Shown: in pieces, positions 30,894 through 42,520 of the stretch
How the letters are laid out: each line of letters opens with the position of its first letter
Position numbering within the stretch: position 1 is the stretch's first letter
Assembly (NCBI RefSeq): GCF_000384415.1
Contig: NZ_ARVU01000001.1
Location: 1,798,001 to 1,862,000, forward strand
Direction of reading: 5' to 3'
Source of the DNA: Cycloclasticus pugetii PS-1
GTDB lineage: Bacteria > Pseudomonadota > Gammaproteobacteria > Methylococcales > Cycloclasticaceae
Length of the DNA stretch: 64,000 nt
Position numbers and translations under genes: made by a program
The notes under the pieces: model-generated
Seen by the model: only the letters and a program-made list of their open reading frames with translations
Databases searched by the model: none
What the model was told of the DNA's origin: nothing

Positions 30894-31016
30894 ATCTAAT
30901 TTAGAGCTCCAAAAACTCGTGCAAAACATTTTCCACACATCCTATGACGTGCGTTTAAATTCTTATTTAGGTTATTTCAGTAAATATAAAAAAATCCAAT
31001 CTACCGAAGAGCGGGA

Positions 31017-31045
31017 ATTTTAGGCAGATATCACTTATCTGTCAA
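31017..31045 (-). promoter_or_regulatory. sigma70 promoter of the str/ribosomal array
   Basis: Reading the minus strand: perfect -35 TTGACA (31045-31040), a 17-nt spacer, and -10 TAAAAT (31022-31017). Transcription would start near 31010, in a CCCGCTC run that looks like a GC-rich discriminator, about 115 nt upstream of rpsL. It sits just after the rpoC terminator. No comparable promoter was found inside the 17.5-kb array. Confidence 0.88.
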
Positions 31046-31069
31046 GCATAATGAGTGCGTAATTATTCT

Positions 31070-31108
31070 TAGATAAGAAAATGCCAACCCATGGTTCAGG
31101 TTGGCATT
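31070..31108 (-). terminator. intrinsic terminator after rpoC
   Basis: Perfect 10-bp stem (AATGCCAACC / GGTTGGCATT at 31108-31099 and 31089-31080) with a 9-nt loop, 29 nt after the rpoC stop. On the minus strand it is followed by a T-rich TTTCTTATCT. It separates the rpoBC operon from the str promoter. Confidence 0.87.
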
Positions 31109-31137
31109 CTTTAATCCCGCTACAATAGAATAATTAA

Positions 31138-34100
31138 TTATTCTTGCATGTTAAGCGCTTGCTTCAACGCCTCTTCTGCCTCGTCATGTGCTGCTGCTGT
31201 AGTCACTTCTTCAACAATCTCTGGGCTCATCGATGCTGCTTTATTTTTTCTGCGTTCCAGGTGATGAGCCAAGCCTGTTCCAGCCGGTATAAGTCGACCA
31301 ACAATGACGTTTTCCTTCAAACCATGCAAGTCATCTCTGGTACCTCTTACAGCTGCATCTGTTAGCACTCTTGTTGTTTCTTGGAAAGATGCTGCAGAAA
31401 CAAACGATTCAGTCGCTAAGGATGCCTTTGTAATACCGAGTAGTACATTATCAGCTGTCGCAGGTACTTTACCTTCTGCTTCTAGTTGATCATTAACTTC
31501 AAGGAAACGAGTCTTCTCAACTTGCTCACCTTTGATGAATGAACTATCCCCACCAGACGTAATTTCAACTTTTCTTAACATTTGCCTGATAATTACTTCA
31601 ATGTGCTTATCGTTAATCTTCACGCCTTGTAAACGATAAACATCTTGGATTTCATTTACCAAGTATCTCGCTAATTCAAAAACCCCTCTCAATCTTAAAA
31701 TATCATGTGGTGTTAATTCACCTTCAGCAATGGTTTCACCTTGCTCAACGTGTTCACCTTCAAATACTGTGATGTGTCTCCATTTTGGTATAAGCAGTTC
31801 TTTAGTTTCACCATCTTTATCAGTGACTACTAAACGACGTTTACCTTTAGTCTCTTTACCAAAACTTACTGTACCAGTCATTTCAGCTAAGATAGCCGGA
31901 TCTTTTGTTTTACGAGCTTCAAATAGATCGGCCACACGAGGAAGACCACCGGTAATATCACGAGTCTTACTTGATTCTTGTGGAATTCGCGCCAAAATAT
32001 CAGCATTTTCTACGCTCATTCCATCAGTGACATTAACAACAGCACCTGCAGGCATAACATAATGCGCAACAATGGTAGTACCAGGGATATAGACCGGCTC
32101 ACCTTGCTCATCAACCAAGGTAATAGCAGGTCTTAAATCTTTACCGCTACTTCCACGCTGTTTCGCATCTGTCACCACTAAAGATGTTAAGCCTGTGATT
32201 TCATCCGAATGTTGTTGAACAGATACACCTTCTACAAAATCGGTAAAGATAACTTTACCATTTACCTCTGTAATAACAGGGTGAGTGTGCGGATCCCATG
32301 TTGCTAAGACCGCGCCGGCTGATAAGGTGTCACCTTCCTTAGCTGATAATTCAGAGCCATAAGGTATCTTATAGTTTTCACGAGTACGACCATATTCATC
32401 AACAACACTGATCTCACCGGAACGAGAAATAACAATCAGTTTATTCTCTTTGTTCTCAATTGTTTTTAGCTTGTCATTAAACGTTAGTGTACCTTCAGAT
32501 TTTATCTGAATACTATTGATCGCAGCTGAACTAGACGCCGCACCACCAATATGGAAAGTACGCATAGTAAGCTGTGTACCAGGCTCACCAATTGACTGCG
32601 CTGCTACCACACCTACCGCTTCACCTAGGTTAACTAATTGTCCTCGGGCTAAATCGCGGCCGTAACACATCTTACAAATACCCTTACGATTTTCACAACT
32701 AATCGCAGAACGGACCATCACCTTATCTACACCCATTTCTTCAAGACGTTCTACCCATGCCTCGTCAATTAGTGTATTCCTTTCAACAATAATTTCATTA
32801 GTTGCGGCGCTAATGACATCTTGCGCGATAACTCGACCCAGTATTAAATTACCCAGTGGTTCAACAACCTCTCCACCTTCAATTAGCGGTGTTACTTCAA
32901 GGCCATTTTCAGTACCACAATCATCTGTTAAAACGACCATATCTTGTGCCACATCAACCAAACGACGAGTAAGGTAACCAGCATTCGCAGTCTTTAAAGC
33001 CGTGTCAGCCAAACCTTTACGAGCACCATGTGTAGAAACGAAGTACTGTAGAACGTTCAAACCTTCTCTGAAGTTAGCTGTAATAGGTGTTTCAATAATT
33101 GACCCATCTGGCTTAGCCATCAGGCCACGCATACCAGCAAGCTGTCTAATCTGCGCTGCTGAACCACGAGCACCAGAATCAGCCATCATGTAAACAGAAT
33201 TAAATGATTTCTCCTTAACTGTTTCACCTTTGGCATCAACGACATCGTCGCTACCTAAGTTATCCATCATTGCCTTAGCAACTTGCTCATTAGTATGAGA
33301 CCAGATATCAATGACTTTATTGTAGCGTTCGCCATTTGTCACAAGTCCAGATGCATATTGACTCTCAACATCTTTAACTTCTTTTTGCGCTGATTTGATT
33401 AATTTACTTTTACTTTCCGGGATAACCATATCGTTAATACCAAACGATACCCCTGATTTAGTAGCATTTGAGAAACCAAGATACATAAGCTGATCAGCGA
33501 AAATAACCGTTTCTTTATCACCCAATTGGCGATAAGACGCATCAATTAACTGCATAATCGCTTTTTTAGTTAAATCTTTATTAACTAAATCAAAGTCTAA
33601 TGATTTTGGAACTATATTCCATACTTGAGCACGACCCGTTGTCGTTTCAACAAGACGTCTGGTCACTGTGGTTTCACCGTTTTCATCGGTGTGCATTTCT
33701 TCGATACGAATTTTAACCTTTGAATGAAGACCAACAACGCCTGACTGGATAGCACGTGCCGCTTCTTCTACATCACTGAACGCCATGCCTTCACCAAGAC
33801 CATTAATACGTTCGCGTGTCATGTAGTACAAACCCAACACAACATCTTGTGAAGGCACAATCACTGGCTCACCGTTTGCTGGAGACAAGATATTGTTTGT
33901 CGACATCATCAATGTTCTGGCTTCTAACTGTGCCTCTATCGATAAGGGAACGTGGACAGCCATTTGGTCGCCGTCAAAGTCAGCGTTAAACGCAGAACAA
34001 ACTAGCGGATGTAATTGAATCGCTTTACCTTCAATCAAGGTTGGTTCAAATGCTTGAATACCAAGACGGTGAAGTGTAGGAGCACGGTTCAACATGATAG

Positions 34101-35358
34101 GATGCTCACGAATCACTTCAGCAAGAATATCCCAGACTTCTGGCCCTTCACGTTCAACCTGTTTCTTAGCTACTTTAATGGTTGTTGCTTCACCACGTAA
34201 TTGTAATTTGTTAAAGATAAATGGCTTAAATAATTCAAGCGCCATTTTCTTAGGTAAACCACACTGATGTAATTTTAAGGTAGGTCCAACAACAATGACT
34301 GAACGCCCAGAATAATCAACACGTTTACCTAGTAAGTTTTGGCGGAAACGACCTTGCTTACCTTTAATCATATCAGCTAAAGATTTTAACGGACGACGGT
34401 TCGTACCTGTAATAGCACGGCCTCGTCTACCATTATCTAACAATGCATCAACAGATTCTTGAAGCATACGCTTCTCATTGCGAACAATGATGTCTGGCGC
34501 ACTAAGGTCTAATAGACGATGTAAACGGTTATTTCTGTTAATAACACGGCGATAAAGGTCATTTAAGTCTGATGTCGCAAAACGGCCCCCATCTAATGGC
34601 ACCAAAGGTCTTAATTCAGGTGGAAGCACAGGAAGCACTCTTAAAATCATCCATTCTGGTTTATTTTTAGATTCAACCAGAGCCTCTAAAACTTTTAGAC
34701 GCTTAGATATTTTTTTAATCTTTGTTTCAGATTTAGTTGCATTAATATCTGTACGACACGATTCCATTTCAGCGTTCAAATCAAGGGCTTTCAAAAGCCC
34801 ATCAACCGCTTCCGCACCCATCAGCGCTGTAAATTCATCACCATGCTCTTCAAGGGCATCTAAGTGCTCTTCTTCTGTCATCAGAGTACCGGCTTCAAGC
34901 GCAGTTAAACCCGGATCAACAACAACAAATGATTCGAAATACAATACTCGCTCGATATCTCGTAATGTCATATTGAGTAATAAGGCAATACGTGATGGTA
35001 GCGACTTAAGGAACCAGATATGAGCTACTGGAGAAGCAAGGTCAATATGACCCATACGTTCACGTCTTACTTTAGACAATGTGACTTCTACACCACACTT
35101 TTCGCAAATAACACCGCGATGTTTTAGACGTTTATATTTACCACACAGACATTCATAATCATTAACTGGGCCGAAAATTTTTGCACAGAAAAGGCCATCT
35201 CTTTCTGGTTTAAATGTACGGTAATTAATCGTTTCAGGTTTTTTAACCTCGCCATATGACCATGATCTGATCATATCAGGTGAAGCTAGACCTATACGAA
35301 TGGCATCAAACTCTTCAGTTTGGTTTTGTTGCTTTAAAAAATTGAGTAGATCTTTCAA
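31138..35358 (-). CDS. rpoC: RNA polymerase subunit beta'
   Basis: Catalytic largest subunit of RNA polymerase. 1406 residues (E. coli 1407). The zinc-ribbon [19 protein letters not shown] lies near residue 70. The absolutely conserved [12 protein letters not shown] holds the Mg2+-chelating aspartates. A second zinc site ([13 protein letters not shown]) appears near residue 890. It follows rpoB by 56 nt and ends at the terminator at 31108-31080. Confidence 0.99.
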   Translation of the reverse strand: MKDLLNFLKQQNQTEEFDAIRIGLASPDMIRSWSYGEVKKPETINYRTFKPERDGLFCAKIFGPVNDYECLCGKYKRLKHRGVICEKCGVEVTLSKVRRERMGHIDLASPVAHIWFLKSLPSRIALLLNMTLRDIERVLYFESFVVVDPGLTALEAGTLMTEEEHLDALEEHGDEFTALMGAEAVDGLLKALDLNAEMESCRTDINATKSETKIKKISKRLKVLEALVESKNKPEWMILRVLPVLPPELRPLVPLDGGRFATSDLNDLYRRVINRNNRLHRLLDLSAPDIIVRNEKRMLQESVDALLDNGRRGRAITGTNRRPLKSLADMIKGKQGRFRQNLLGKRVDYSGRSVIVVGPTLKLHQCGLPKKMALELFKPFIFNKLQLRGEATTIKVAKKQVEREGPEVWDILAEVIREHPIMLNRAPTLHRLGIQAFEPTLIEGKAIQLHPLVCSAFNADFDGDQMAVHVPLSIEAQLEARTLMMSTNNILSPANGEPVIVPSQDVVLGLYYMTRERINGLGEGMAFSDVEEAARAIQSGVVGLHSKVKIRIEEMHTDENGETTVTRRLVETTTGRAQVWNIVPKSLDFDLVNKDLTKKAIMQLIDASYRQLGDKETVIFADQLMYLGFSNATKSGVSFGINDMVIPESKSKLIKSAQKEVKDVESQYASGLVTNGERYNKVIDIWSHTNEQVAKAMMDNLGSDDVVDAKGETVKEKSFNSVYMMADSGARGSAAQIRQLAGMRGLMAKPDGSIIETPITANFREGLNVLQYFVSTHGARKGLADTALKTANAGYLTRRLVDVAQDMVVLTDDCGTENGLEVTPLIEGGEVVEPLGNLILGRVIAQDVISAATNEIIVERNTLIDEAWVERLEEMGVDKVMVRSAISCENRKGICKMCYGRDLARGQLVNLGEAVGVVAAQSIGEPGTQLTMRTFHIGGAASSSAAINSIQIKSEGTLTFNDKLKTIENKENKLIVISRSGEISVVDEYGRTRENYKIPYGSELSAKEGDTLSAGAVLATWDPHTHPVITEVNGKVIFTDFVEGVSVQQHSDEITGLTSLVVTDAKQRGSSGKDLRPAITLVDEQGEPVYIPGTTIVAHYVMPAGAVVNVTDGMSVENADILARIPQESSKTRDITGGLPRVADLFEARKTKDPAILAEMTGTVSFGKETKGKRRLVVTDKDGETKELLIPKWRHITVFEGEHVEQGETIAEGELTPHDILRLRGVFELARYLVNEIQDVYRLQGVKINDKHIEVIIRQMLRKVEITSGGDSSFIKGEQVEKTRFLEVNDQLEAEGKVPATADNVLLGITKASLATESFVSAASFQETTRVLTDAAVRGTRDDLHGLKENVIVGRLIPAGTGLAHHLERRKNKAASMSPEIVEEVTTAAAHDEAEEALKQALNMQE

Positions 35359-35414
35359 GACCGTATCTCCTTGTTATCAGTTTTTGTTCAGCTAAATGCT
35401 AATAGAAAAAGAAA

Positions 35415-38400
35415 TTAATCTTGTTCTAACTCTATATTGATACCCAGCGCTCTAATCTCTTTAACTAACACGTTAAATGACTCTGGCATTCCTGGATCCA
35501 TTGTGTGATTTCCATCCACAATGTTTTTGTACATTCGTGTACGTCCAGAAACATCATCAGACTTAACTGTTAGCATTTCCTGCAAAGTATATGCTGCACC
35601 GTAAGCTTCTAGTGCCCATACTTCCATCTCACCGAAGCGTTGGCCTCCAAATTGTGCTTTACCACCAAGTGGTTGCTGAGTCACTAAGCTATAAGGTCCA
35701 GTTGATCTAGCATGCATTTTATCGTCAACCAAGTGATTAAGCTTTAGCATATACATGTAACCTACCGTCGTTTCTCTATCAAACGCTTCACCCGTACGGC
35801 CATCATAAAGTTGCACTTGACCCGTGTCTGAACGTCCACCAAGTTTCAACATTTGCTTAACTTCTGTTTCTGATGCACCATCAAACACTGGCGTAGCCAT
35901 CGGAACACCGCCCTTTAAGTTTTCAGCCAATTCGAGAATCTCACCATCACTAAATGAGTCTAAATCTTCTTTACGACCACTTGTGTTATATACTTTGTCT
36001 AAAAATTTACGCACTTTATCGACATTGGCTTTTGCTTCAAGCATTTTACCAATTTCATTACCTAAACCTTTAGCAGCCCACCCTAAGTGAGTTTCTAGCA
36101 CCTGTCCAACGTTCATCCGCGAAGGAACACCCAATGGGTTTAGGACAACATCTACAGGAGTACCATCTTCCATATATGGCATATCTTCTTCAGGTACAAT
36201 CATTGAGATAACACCTTTGTTACCATGACGACCCGCCATTTTATCACCCGGTTGAATACGTCGTTTAACAGCTAGATACACCTTAACCATTTTCAATACA
36301 CCTGGCTGAAGGTCATCACCCATTGTAATTTTCTTACGCTTTTCTTCAAATAATTCATTAAGATCAATTCGTTGCTGTTCAATTTGTTCAGCTACCGCTT
36401 CAAGTTGAACATTAAGCCCTTCATCTTTGAATTTAATTTTTAACCAATCATGATTAGAAATACTAGATAGGTATTCTTTCGTAACTTTAGTGCCTTTTTT
36501 CAGTTTCTGTGGTCCAGAAACGGCCTCTTTGTCTAAAATAAGCTTTTCAACACGTAAAAATGTATCACCTTCAACAATCCTTAATTGATCATCAAGGTCT
36601 TTCTTAACACTGGCTAATTCTGCATCTTCAATTTCAATTGCACGTGCATCTTTATCAACTCCATCACGTGTAAATACTTTTACATCGATGACAGTACCTT
36701 GCATGCTTGAAGGAACGCGTAATGAAGTATCTTTTACGTCAGATGCTTTTTCACCAAAGATCGCCCTTAACAATTTTTCTTCAGCAGTTAGCTGACTTTC
36801 GCCTTTAGGTGTTACTTTACCGACAAGAATGTCGCCACCTTTAACTTCGGCACCGATATATACAATTCCAGATTCATCAAGCTTAGATAATGCACCTTCA
36901 CCTACATTTGGAATATCAGCTGTAATTTCTTCAGAGCCTAATTTTGTGTCTCGTGCAACGCAGACTTTTTCTTCAATATGAATGGTAGTCAGGCGATCTT
37001 CCTTAACAACTTTTTCAGAAATAAGAATCGAATCTTCAAAGTTATAGCCATTCCAAGGCATAAACGCGACCATCATATTTTGACCAAGCGCTAATTCACC
37101 CATGTCAGTCGATGGACCGTCTGCAAGAACATCACCTTTAGCAATCAAGTCCCCTGGTTTAACCAATGGACGTTGGTTAATACAGGTGTTTTGGTTAGAT
37201 CGTGTGTATTTTGTACAATTGTAAATATCTACACCCGATTCACCTGTTAACGTTTCTTCATCATTAACACGAACGATAATTCTTGACGCATCAACGTCAT
37301 CGATCACACCACCACGCTCTGCAACAATTGTTACCCCTGAGTCAACAGCAACAGCACGCTCCATACCGGTACCTACTAATGGCTTGTCTGCCTTAAGGGT
37401 TGGAACTGCTTGACGCTGCATATTAGAGCCCATCAACGCACGGTTAGCATCATCATGCTCGAGGAAAGGAATAATAGAAGCCGCAACAGATACAATCTGT
37501 TTTGGTGATACATCCATATAGTCAATTTTATCAGCTGTAGCAATGGCAAACTCTTCTGCATGACGACATGTCACCATGTCTTCTACAAACCGGCCATTTT
37601 CGTCTATTTCAGCATTCGCCTGCGCGATATAGAAACGACCTTCTTCAATAGCTGATAAAAAGTCAACCTGATCAGTTAATTGTCCATCAACAACTTTTCT
37701 ATACGGAGTTTCTAAGAAACCGTACTCATTAGTACGCGCATAAACAGCTAATGAGTTGATCAAACCAATATTTGGCCCCTCAGGTGTCTCAATAGGACAT
37801 ACTCGACCGTAATGAGTTGCATGCACATCTCGAACCTCAAAACCTGCTCTTTCACGAGCTAAACCACCTGGGCCTAAAGCAGAAACACGACGTTTATGTG
37901 TGATTTCTGATAACGGGTTATTTTGGTCCATAAACTGCGACAATTGGCTTGAGCCAAAAAATTCTTTAATCGCAGCCGCTACAGGTTTTGCATTAATGAT
38001 TTCCTGAGGCATTAAACCTTCAGAGTCTGCAATTGAAAGGCGCTCTTTAACAGCTCGTTCAACACGAACTAAACCTACTCTAAATTGGTTCTCAACCATC
38101 TCACCAACAGAGCGGATACGTCTGTTACCCAAGTGGTCAATATCATCAACTGAGCCTTCACCATTACGGATACTAATTAGCTCTTTAAGTACATCAATAA
38201 TATCTTCGTTACTCAGTACGCCAGGACCTGTTATTTCTTCACGGCCAAGACGAAGATTAAATTTCATTCGCCCAACTGTTGAGATGTCATAACGGTCTAA
38301 TGTGAAAAACAAGTTCTGGAATAACTTTAGCGCTGATTCTTTCGTTGGTGGCTCACCTGGTCTCATCATACGATAAATTTCAACCAAGGCATCTAGCTGA

Positions 38401-39494
38401 TCTACGGTTGAATCAATTTTCAAAGTATTTGAGATAAAAGCACCTTTATCAAGATCATTTACATACAGTGTCTCAATAGTCGTTGCACCGCTATGTACAA
38501 TATCGTCGATATTATCTTCAGTAACCTCTTCATTCAGATCGACAATAATCTCACCTGTTTCTTGGTTAACTATGGGCGTAGCCATAATTTTTCCAATCAG
38601 GTATTCACTCGGTACATCAATTTGCTTAACACCAGCTTTGCTTAAGTCACGAATGTGTTTAGCTGTTACTCGACGCCCTTCTTCAATAAGGGTTTTACCA
38701 TTGACCTTAACATCAAAACCAACAATTTCACCACGTAACCTTTCAGGCACGAGTTCCATTGTGAGTCCATTTTTGTTTAGGTGAAATACATTCTTTTCAA
38801 AGAACATATCTATAATTTGATCGTTAGTAAACTCTAACGCTTTAAGTAATACAGTGGCCGGCAATTTTCTACGACGATCGATACGTACATATACGATATC
38901 TTTATGATCGAATTCAAAGTCTAACCAAGAACCACGGTATGGAATAACACGGGCAGAAAAAAGTAATTTTCCAGATGAGTGCGTCTTACCTTTGTCATGA
39001 TCAAAGAACACACCAGGAGAGCGGTGCAGCTGCGACACTATAACGCGTTCAGTACCATTAATAACGAACGTACCATTATCAGTCATTAAGGGTAATTCAC
39101 CCATATAAACTTCTTGCTCACGTATATCTTTTACGCGCTTAGAGCCAGCAGGAGAGTCTTTATCATAAATGACAAGCCTGACCTGTACTCTTAATGGTGA
39201 TGCATATGTAGCACCACGTGATTGACATTCTTTAACATCAAACTTGGGCTTACCCAACCGGTAACTCACATATTCCAAAACAGCATAACCGGTATGACTA
39301 GTTATTGGAAACACACTACCTAACGCAGCGTGAAGACCAACAGAGTCAAGTTCATCTGCTTTTGCAACTTCGGATTGAAGAAAACGTTTGTAAGAACTAA
39401 TTTGTGTTTCTAACAAGTAAGGCGTTTCCATTGCACCTTCTTGTCGACCAAATGTTTTACGAATACGTCTTTTCTCAGTATATGAGTACGCCAT
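35415..39494 (-). CDS. rpoB: RNA polymerase subunit beta
   Basis: Second catalytic subunit. 1359 residues from the ATG at 39494 ([16 protein letters not shown]), matching E. coli RpoB (MVYSYTEKKRIRK); AAGGG sits upstream, so an in-frame TTG seven codons earlier is rejected. The rifampicin region reads [20 protein letters not shown] followed by [10 protein letters not shown], the wild-type sensitive pattern. Confidence 0.99.
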   Translation of the reverse strand: MAYSYTEKRRIRKTFGRQEGAMETPYLLETQISSYKRFLQSEVAKADELDSVGLHAALGSVFPITSHTGYAVLEYVSYRLGKPKFDVKECQSRGATYASPLRVQVRLVIYDKDSPAGSKRVKDIREQEVYMGELPLMTDNGTFVINGTERVIVSQLHRSPGVFFDHDKGKTHSSGKLLFSARVIPYRGSWLDFEFDHKDIVYVRIDRRRKLPATVLLKALEFTNDQIIDMFFEKNVFHLNKNGLTMELVPERLRGEIVGFDVKVNGKTLIEEGRRVTAKHIRDLSKAGVKQIDVPSEYLIGKIMATPIVNQETGEIIVDLNEEVTEDNIDDIVHSGATTIETLYVNDLDKGAFISNTLKIDSTVDQLDALVEIYRMMRPGEPPTKESALKLFQNLFFTLDRYDISTVGRMKFNLRLGREEITGPGVLSNEDIIDVLKELISIRNGEGSVDDIDHLGNRRIRSVGEMVENQFRVGLVRVERAVKERLSIADSEGLMPQEIINAKPVAAAIKEFFGSSQLSQFMDQNNPLSEITHKRRVSALGPGGLARERAGFEVRDVHATHYGRVCPIETPEGPNIGLINSLAVYARTNEYGFLETPYRKVVDGQLTDQVDFLSAIEEGRFYIAQANAEIDENGRFVEDMVTCRHAEEFAIATADKIDYMDVSPKQIVSVAASIIPFLEHDDANRALMGSNMQRQAVPTLKADKPLVGTGMERAVAVDSGVTIVAERGGVIDDVDASRIIVRVNDEETLTGESGVDIYNCTKYTRSNQNTCINQRPLVKPGDLIAKGDVLADGPSTDMGELALGQNMMVAFMPWNGYNFEDSILISEKVVKEDRLTTIHIEEKVCVARDTKLGSEEITADIPNVGEGALSKLDESGIVYIGAEVKGGDILVGKVTPKGESQLTAEEKLLRAIFGEKASDVKDTSLRVPSSMQGTVIDVKVFTRDGVDKDARAIEIEDAELASVKKDLDDQLRIVEGDTFLRVEKLILDKEAVSGPQKLKKGTKVTKEYLSSISNHDWLKIKFKDEGLNVQLEAVAEQIEQQRIDLNELFEEKRKKITMGDDLQPGVLKMVKVYLAVKRRIQPGDKMAGRHGNKGVISMIVPEEDMPYMEDGTPVDVVLNPLGVPSRMNVGQVLETHLGWAAKGLGNEIGKMLEAKANVDKVRKFLDKVYNTSGRKEDLDSFSDGEILELAENLKGGVPMATPVFDGASETEVKQMLKLGGRSDTGQVQLYDGRTGEAFDRETTVGYMYMLKLNHLVDDKMHARSTGPYSLVTQQPLGGKAQFGGQRFGEMEVWALEAYGAAYTLQEMLTVKSDDVSGRTRMYKNIVDGNHTMDPGMPESFNVLVKEIRALGINIELEQD

Positions 39495-39571
39495 TTTTAA
39501 ACCCTTTTTAATCAATTACTTCTAAATTTAGACTACATTCCAATTTAGAAACTTAATACCCTACAACGGGA

Positions 39572-39605
39572 AATAGGCCGACAGTTAACAACTGCCGACC
39601 CTATT
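39572..39605 (-). promoter_or_regulatory. rplL-rpoB intergenic hairpin (probable RNA processing site)
   Basis: A long stem of about 15 bp with one bulge and two G-U wobbles closes over a 3-nt GTT loop in the 150-nt gap between rplL and rpoB. It lacks a following T-tract, so it is unlikely to be a simple terminator. In E. coli this gap holds an attenuator and an RNase III cleavage site; the same role is inferred here. Confidence 0.6.
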
Positions 39606-39644
39606 CTTTTAAAAGCTTTTATAGCTTTTTAGTAACAACAAGAA

Positions 39645-40019
39645 TTACTTAATTTCAGCAGCAGCACCTGCTTCTTCAAGTTGTTTTACTGTTTCTTCAG
39701 CTTCATCTTTTGACACTGCTTCTTTAACTGGAGCTGGAACACTTTCTACTAATGTTTTCGCTTCTTTCAAGCCTAGGCCAGTGATACCACGTACCGCTTT
39801 AATAGCAGAAACTTTGTTATCACCGAAGCTTGTCATAATAACGTCAAACTCAGTTTTTTCTTCTACGGCAGCCGCTTCGCCACCCGCAGCTGGTGCAGCC
39901 GCTACAGCAGCCGCTGCAGACACACCAAATTTTTCTTCCATCGCTTCAACTAGTTCTACGACGTCCATTACACTCATGTTTGAGATTGCTTCTAAAATAT
40001 CTTCTTTGGAGACAGCCAT
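39645..40019 (-). CDS. rplL: 50S ribosomal protein L7/L12
   Basis: Stalk protein that recruits translation GTPases, present as dimers on L10. 124 residues. N-terminal dimerisation part ([20 protein letters not shown]), an Ala-rich hinge near 34-53, and C-terminal domain with [20 protein letters not shown]. It follows rplJ by 43 nt. Confidence 0.98.
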   Translation of the reverse strand: MAVSKEDILEAISNMSVMDVVELVEAMEEKFGVSAAAAVAAAPAAGGEAAAVEEKTEFDVIMTSFGDNKVSAIKAVRGITGLGLKEAKTLVESVPAPVKEAVSKDEAEETVKQLEEAGAAAEIK

Positions 40020-40062
40020 TGTCTTAACCCCTATAATTTAAATTTGTTTGAAAAAATAATAC

Positions 40063-40590
40063 CTATGCAGCCTGCTTTTGAACGCGGACAGCATCGACAG
40101 TTCTAACCAATTTCGCATGTGGCTCAGCAAGTGTTCTGACGAATTTCTCGACAGGTGCTTTCATCACAGACATCAACATACTGATTGCTTGGTCTTTTGT
40201 CGGTAGTTTAGATAGTCGTTCGAGTTCTGAAGCCTCAAGTAATTGGCCACTGACAGAAACAAATTTTGTTTCTAGCTTTGCATGGTCTTTACTAAAGGTT
40301 TTCACCAATCGAGCCGCACAACCTGGATCTTCCATCGAGAACGCTACAATTAGCGGGCCCGATAAAGCGTCTTGAATACATTCAAAATCTGTATTTTCAA
40401 CTGCTTTTCGTACCAACGTGTTTTTTACCACACGTAAATACACACCAGATTCACGAGCTTGTTGACGAAGCTCAGTCATCTCAACAACAGTCAAACCACG
40501 GTATTCTGCTGCAACCACTGAAAATGCATTTGCAGCTACCTCAGCCACTTCAGCAACTACCGCTTGTTTTTGCTCAAGATTTAGTGGCAT
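40063..40590 (-). CDS. rplJ: 50S ribosomal protein L10
   Basis: Stalk base protein; in E. coli the L10-L12 complex binds the rplJ leader and represses translation. 175 residues. MPLNLEQKQAVVAEVAEVAA and LRVVKNTLVRKAVENTDFEC are diagnostic. A very strong ribosome-binding site, AGGAGGT (40601-40595), lies just before the ATG, below a structured 204-nt leader. Confidence 0.97.
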   Translation of the reverse strand: MPLNLEQKQAVVAEVAEVAANAFSVVAAEYRGLTVVEMTELRQQARESGVYLRVVKNTLVRKAVENTDFECIQDALSGPLIVAFSMEDPGCAARLVKTFSKDHAKLETKFVSVSGQLLEASELERLSKLPTKDQAISMLMSVMKAPVEKFVRTLAEPHAKLVRTVDAVRVQKQAA

Positions 40591-40594
40591 ATAT

Positions 40595-40767
40595 ACCTCC
40601 TGACTACTGTATGTAATAACCTAAGTTATTACGGTTTATAAAACCCAAAAAGGGCACCCTAACGGGGCCATCCTTTAAAATAAAATTAAGGACTTTACCG
40701 CCTGCGTAGGAAATTAAGCAAAATCTGCTCCTACGGTCTTTGACGATTGTTAATTATTTTAACAATC
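40595..40767 (-). promoter_or_regulatory. L10-type leader of rplJL mRNA
   Basis: The rplA-rplJ gap is full of secondary structure on the minus-strand RNA. From upstream: a 9-bp perfect hairpin (40767-40745); an imperfect stem pairing ACCGTAGG (40737-40730) with CCTACGCAGGCGGT (40710-40697), which has an asymmetric internal loop; a GC hairpin (40669-40653); and an 8-bp perfect hairpin (40632-40613) just above the strong ribosome-binding site. From memory the CCTxCGxAGxCGGT pattern resembles the E. coli L10 leader binding core. Function inferred. Confidence 0.6.
40645..40669 (-). terminator. putative attenuator before rplJ
   Basis: On the minus strand GGCCCC-GTTA-GGG-T-GCC (40669-40653) forms a 6-bp GC stem with a one-base bulge and is followed by CTTTTT (40652-40647). 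It is shaped like an intrinsic terminator and lies about 60 nt upstream of the rplJ start. It could lower rplJL-rpoBC transcription relative to rplKA. Confidence 0.5.
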
Positions 40768-40776
40768 CAAAGTTTT

Positions 40777-40792
40777 GCTTCGAAAACGAAGC
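40777..40792 (-). other. hairpin directly after rplA
   Basis: GCTTCG-TTTT-CGAAGC, a perfect 6-bp stem with a 4-nt loop, begins 2 nt after the rplA stop. No T-tract follows, so it is more likely an mRNA-stabilising or processing hairpin than a terminator. Confidence 0.5.
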
Positions 40793-40794
40793 TT

Positions 40795-41493
40795 CTAGCC
40801 AATAGAAACGCTAGATTGATCAACCATCAGGCCAGGGCCCATTGTGGTTGACACACTAATTTTCTTTAAGTAAACACCTTTAGCAGCAGCTGGTTTAGCT
40901 TTGATCAAATCAGACAACAGTGCTTCCATGTTTTCTTTAAGTGCATTTTCATTAAACGTTGTTTTACCTATACTGCAATGGATAATGCCAGCTTTATCAG
41001 TTCTATAACGCACTTGACCACCTTTAGCATTTCTTACAGCGGTTGCCACATCTGCAGTAACTGTTCCAACTTTCGGGTTAGGCATCAAACCACGTGGGCC
41101 CAATATCTGCCCAAGTGTACCAACAACACGCATAGCATCAGGTGACGCAATCACAACATCAAAATCCATCTCGCCCGCTTTAACTTGGGCAGCCAAATCA
41201 TCCATACCTACAACATCTGCACCTGCTTCTGTTGCAGCTTCAGCATTTGCACCTTGAGTAAACACTGCAACGCGAACAACTTTACCCGTACCATTTGGCA
41301 ATAATGTAGATCCTCTAACATTTTGCTCAGATTTACGTGAATCAATGCCAAGATTGACACTTACATCTACTGATTCTTCAAATTTACTGATGGCCAGTTC
41401 TTTTAGAATTGAGAACGCATTGTTTGCATCATATGCTTTCCCGGGCTCAACTTTCTCTTTAATTAGTTTTGCTTTTTTGGTTAGCTTAGCCAT
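40795..41493 (-). CDS. rplA: 50S ribosomal protein L1
   Basis: L1-stalk protein that guides E-site tRNA; in E. coli it represses the rplK-rplA mRNA. 232 residues (E. coli 234). [39 protein letters not shown] and [15 protein letters not shown] are typical. It starts 1 nt after rplK. Confidence 0.98.
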   Translation of the reverse strand: MAKLTKKAKLIKEKVEPGKAYDANNAFSILKELAISKFEESVDVSVNLGIDSRKSEQNVRGSTLLPNGTGKVVRVAVFTQGANAEAATEAGADVVGMDDLAAQVKAGEMDFDVVIASPDAMRVVGTLGQILGPRGLMPNPKVGTVTADVATAVRNAKGGQVRYRTDKAGIIHCSIGKTTFNENALKENMEALLSDLIKAKPAAAKGVYLKKISVSTTMGPGLMVDQSSVSIG

Positions 41494-41925
41494 TTACACA
41501 CCCTCCACATCAATACCCATACTACGAGCACTACCCGCAATCGTTCTTACAGCAGCATCCATATCAGCTGCAGTAATATCTGCATCTTTTACTTTGGCAA
41601 TTTCTTCAAGCTGTTCACGTGTCACCTTTGCAACTTTTACAGTATTTGGTGTACCACTACCTTTTTGAATACCGGCTGCTTTTTTTAATAAAATTGAAGC
41701 TGGAGGTGTCTTGGTGATAAATGTAAAGCTTTTATCAGCGAAAACAGAAATAACCACAGGGATAGGCAAGCCTTTTTCCATACTCTGGGTTTTAGCATTA
41801 AACGCCTTACAAAACTCCATGATATTTACACCGTGCTGACCCAACGCTGGACCCACTGGTGGACTTGGATTTGCTTCACCTGCTTTCACCTGTAACTTAA
41901 TATAGGCATCAATCTTTTTAGCCAT
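41494..41925 (-). CDS. rplK: 50S ribosomal protein L11
   Basis: Protein of the GTPase-associated centre, needed for RelA-dependent stringent response. 143 residues. [37 protein letters not shown] and the C-terminal [17 protein letters not shown]. The 51-nt gap to nusG shows no clear promoter, unlike E. coli where one is mapped there. Confidence 0.98.
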   Translation of the reverse strand: MAKKIDAYIKLQVKAGEANPSPPVGPALGQHGVNIMEFCKAFNAKTQSMEKGLPIPVVISVFADKSFTFITKTPPASILLKKAAGIQKGSGTPNTVKVAKVTREQLEEIAKVKDADITAADMDAAVRTIAGSARSMGIDVEGV

Positions 41926-41976
41926 CTTACTCTCCTAATTGGGTCAAACGCCTTACGGCTCCCCTGTTAATAACAA

Positions 41977-42510
41977 TCAGACCTTTTCGACCTGACCAAA
42001 TTCTAAGTCTACCGGTGTGGCACGACCAAAGATCAATACGGATGCGCGTAACGAGCTTTTATCATAATTGACTTCTTCGACTGTACCATTAAAGTCTTTG
42101 AATGGCCCATCGTTAATGCGAATAACCTCACCTACTTCAAAGAGTACTTTAGGTCGTGGCTTCTCAACACCTTCTTGTATTCTATTAAGTATTTTATTTG
42201 CTTCAGCTTCTGAGATAGGTGCTGGACGATCACTTTTACCACCAATAAACCCTAATACTTTATTTGTGTCTTTTACCAAGTGCCAAGTATCATCATCTAG
42301 TTCCATTTGAACCAATACATAGCCTGGAAAAAACTTGCGCTCACTTCTTTTTTGCTGACCTTCACGCATTTCTACAACTTCTTCAGTTGGCACTAAGATC
42401 TCACCGAACTTATCTTGCATACCTTCACGTTCAATCGCCTCTTCCAATGAGCTTTTTACTCTGTGCTCAAAGTTTGAATAAGCGTGAACCACATACCAAC
42501 GCAACGTCAT
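41977..42510 (-). CDS. nusG: transcription termination/antitermination factor NusG
   Basis: Binds RNA polymerase and links it to Rho or ribosomal S10. 177 residues. NGN domain opening [20 protein letters not shown], then [18 protein letters not shown], and a C-terminal KOW domain with [20 protein letters not shown]. It begins 10 nt after secE. Confidence 0.98.
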   Translation of the reverse strand: MTLRWYVVHAYSNFEHRVKSSLEEAIEREGMQDKFGEILVPTEEVVEMREGQQKRSERKFFPGYVLVQMELDDDTWHLVKDTNKVLGFIGGKSDRPAPISEAEANKILNRIQEGVEKPRPKVLFEVGEVIRINDGPFKDFNGTVEEVNYDKSSLRASVLIFGRATPVDLEFGQVEKV

Positions 42511-42520
42511 ATTATTAGCC

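Noticed and set aside
30894-30938. Upstream ATG start for rpsL
   Set aside because: Adds 15 residues absent from S12; [13 protein letters not shown] at 30893 is the normal start.
39495-39515. TTG start for rpoB seven codons upstream
   Set aside because: The ATG at 39494 has AAGGG upstream and matches the family N-terminus; the extension covers the ribosome-binding site.
41926-41976. rplK promoter as in E. coli
   Set aside because: The 51-nt gap contains TTAACA-like and TTTGAC-like hexamers but no matching -10 at workable spacing.
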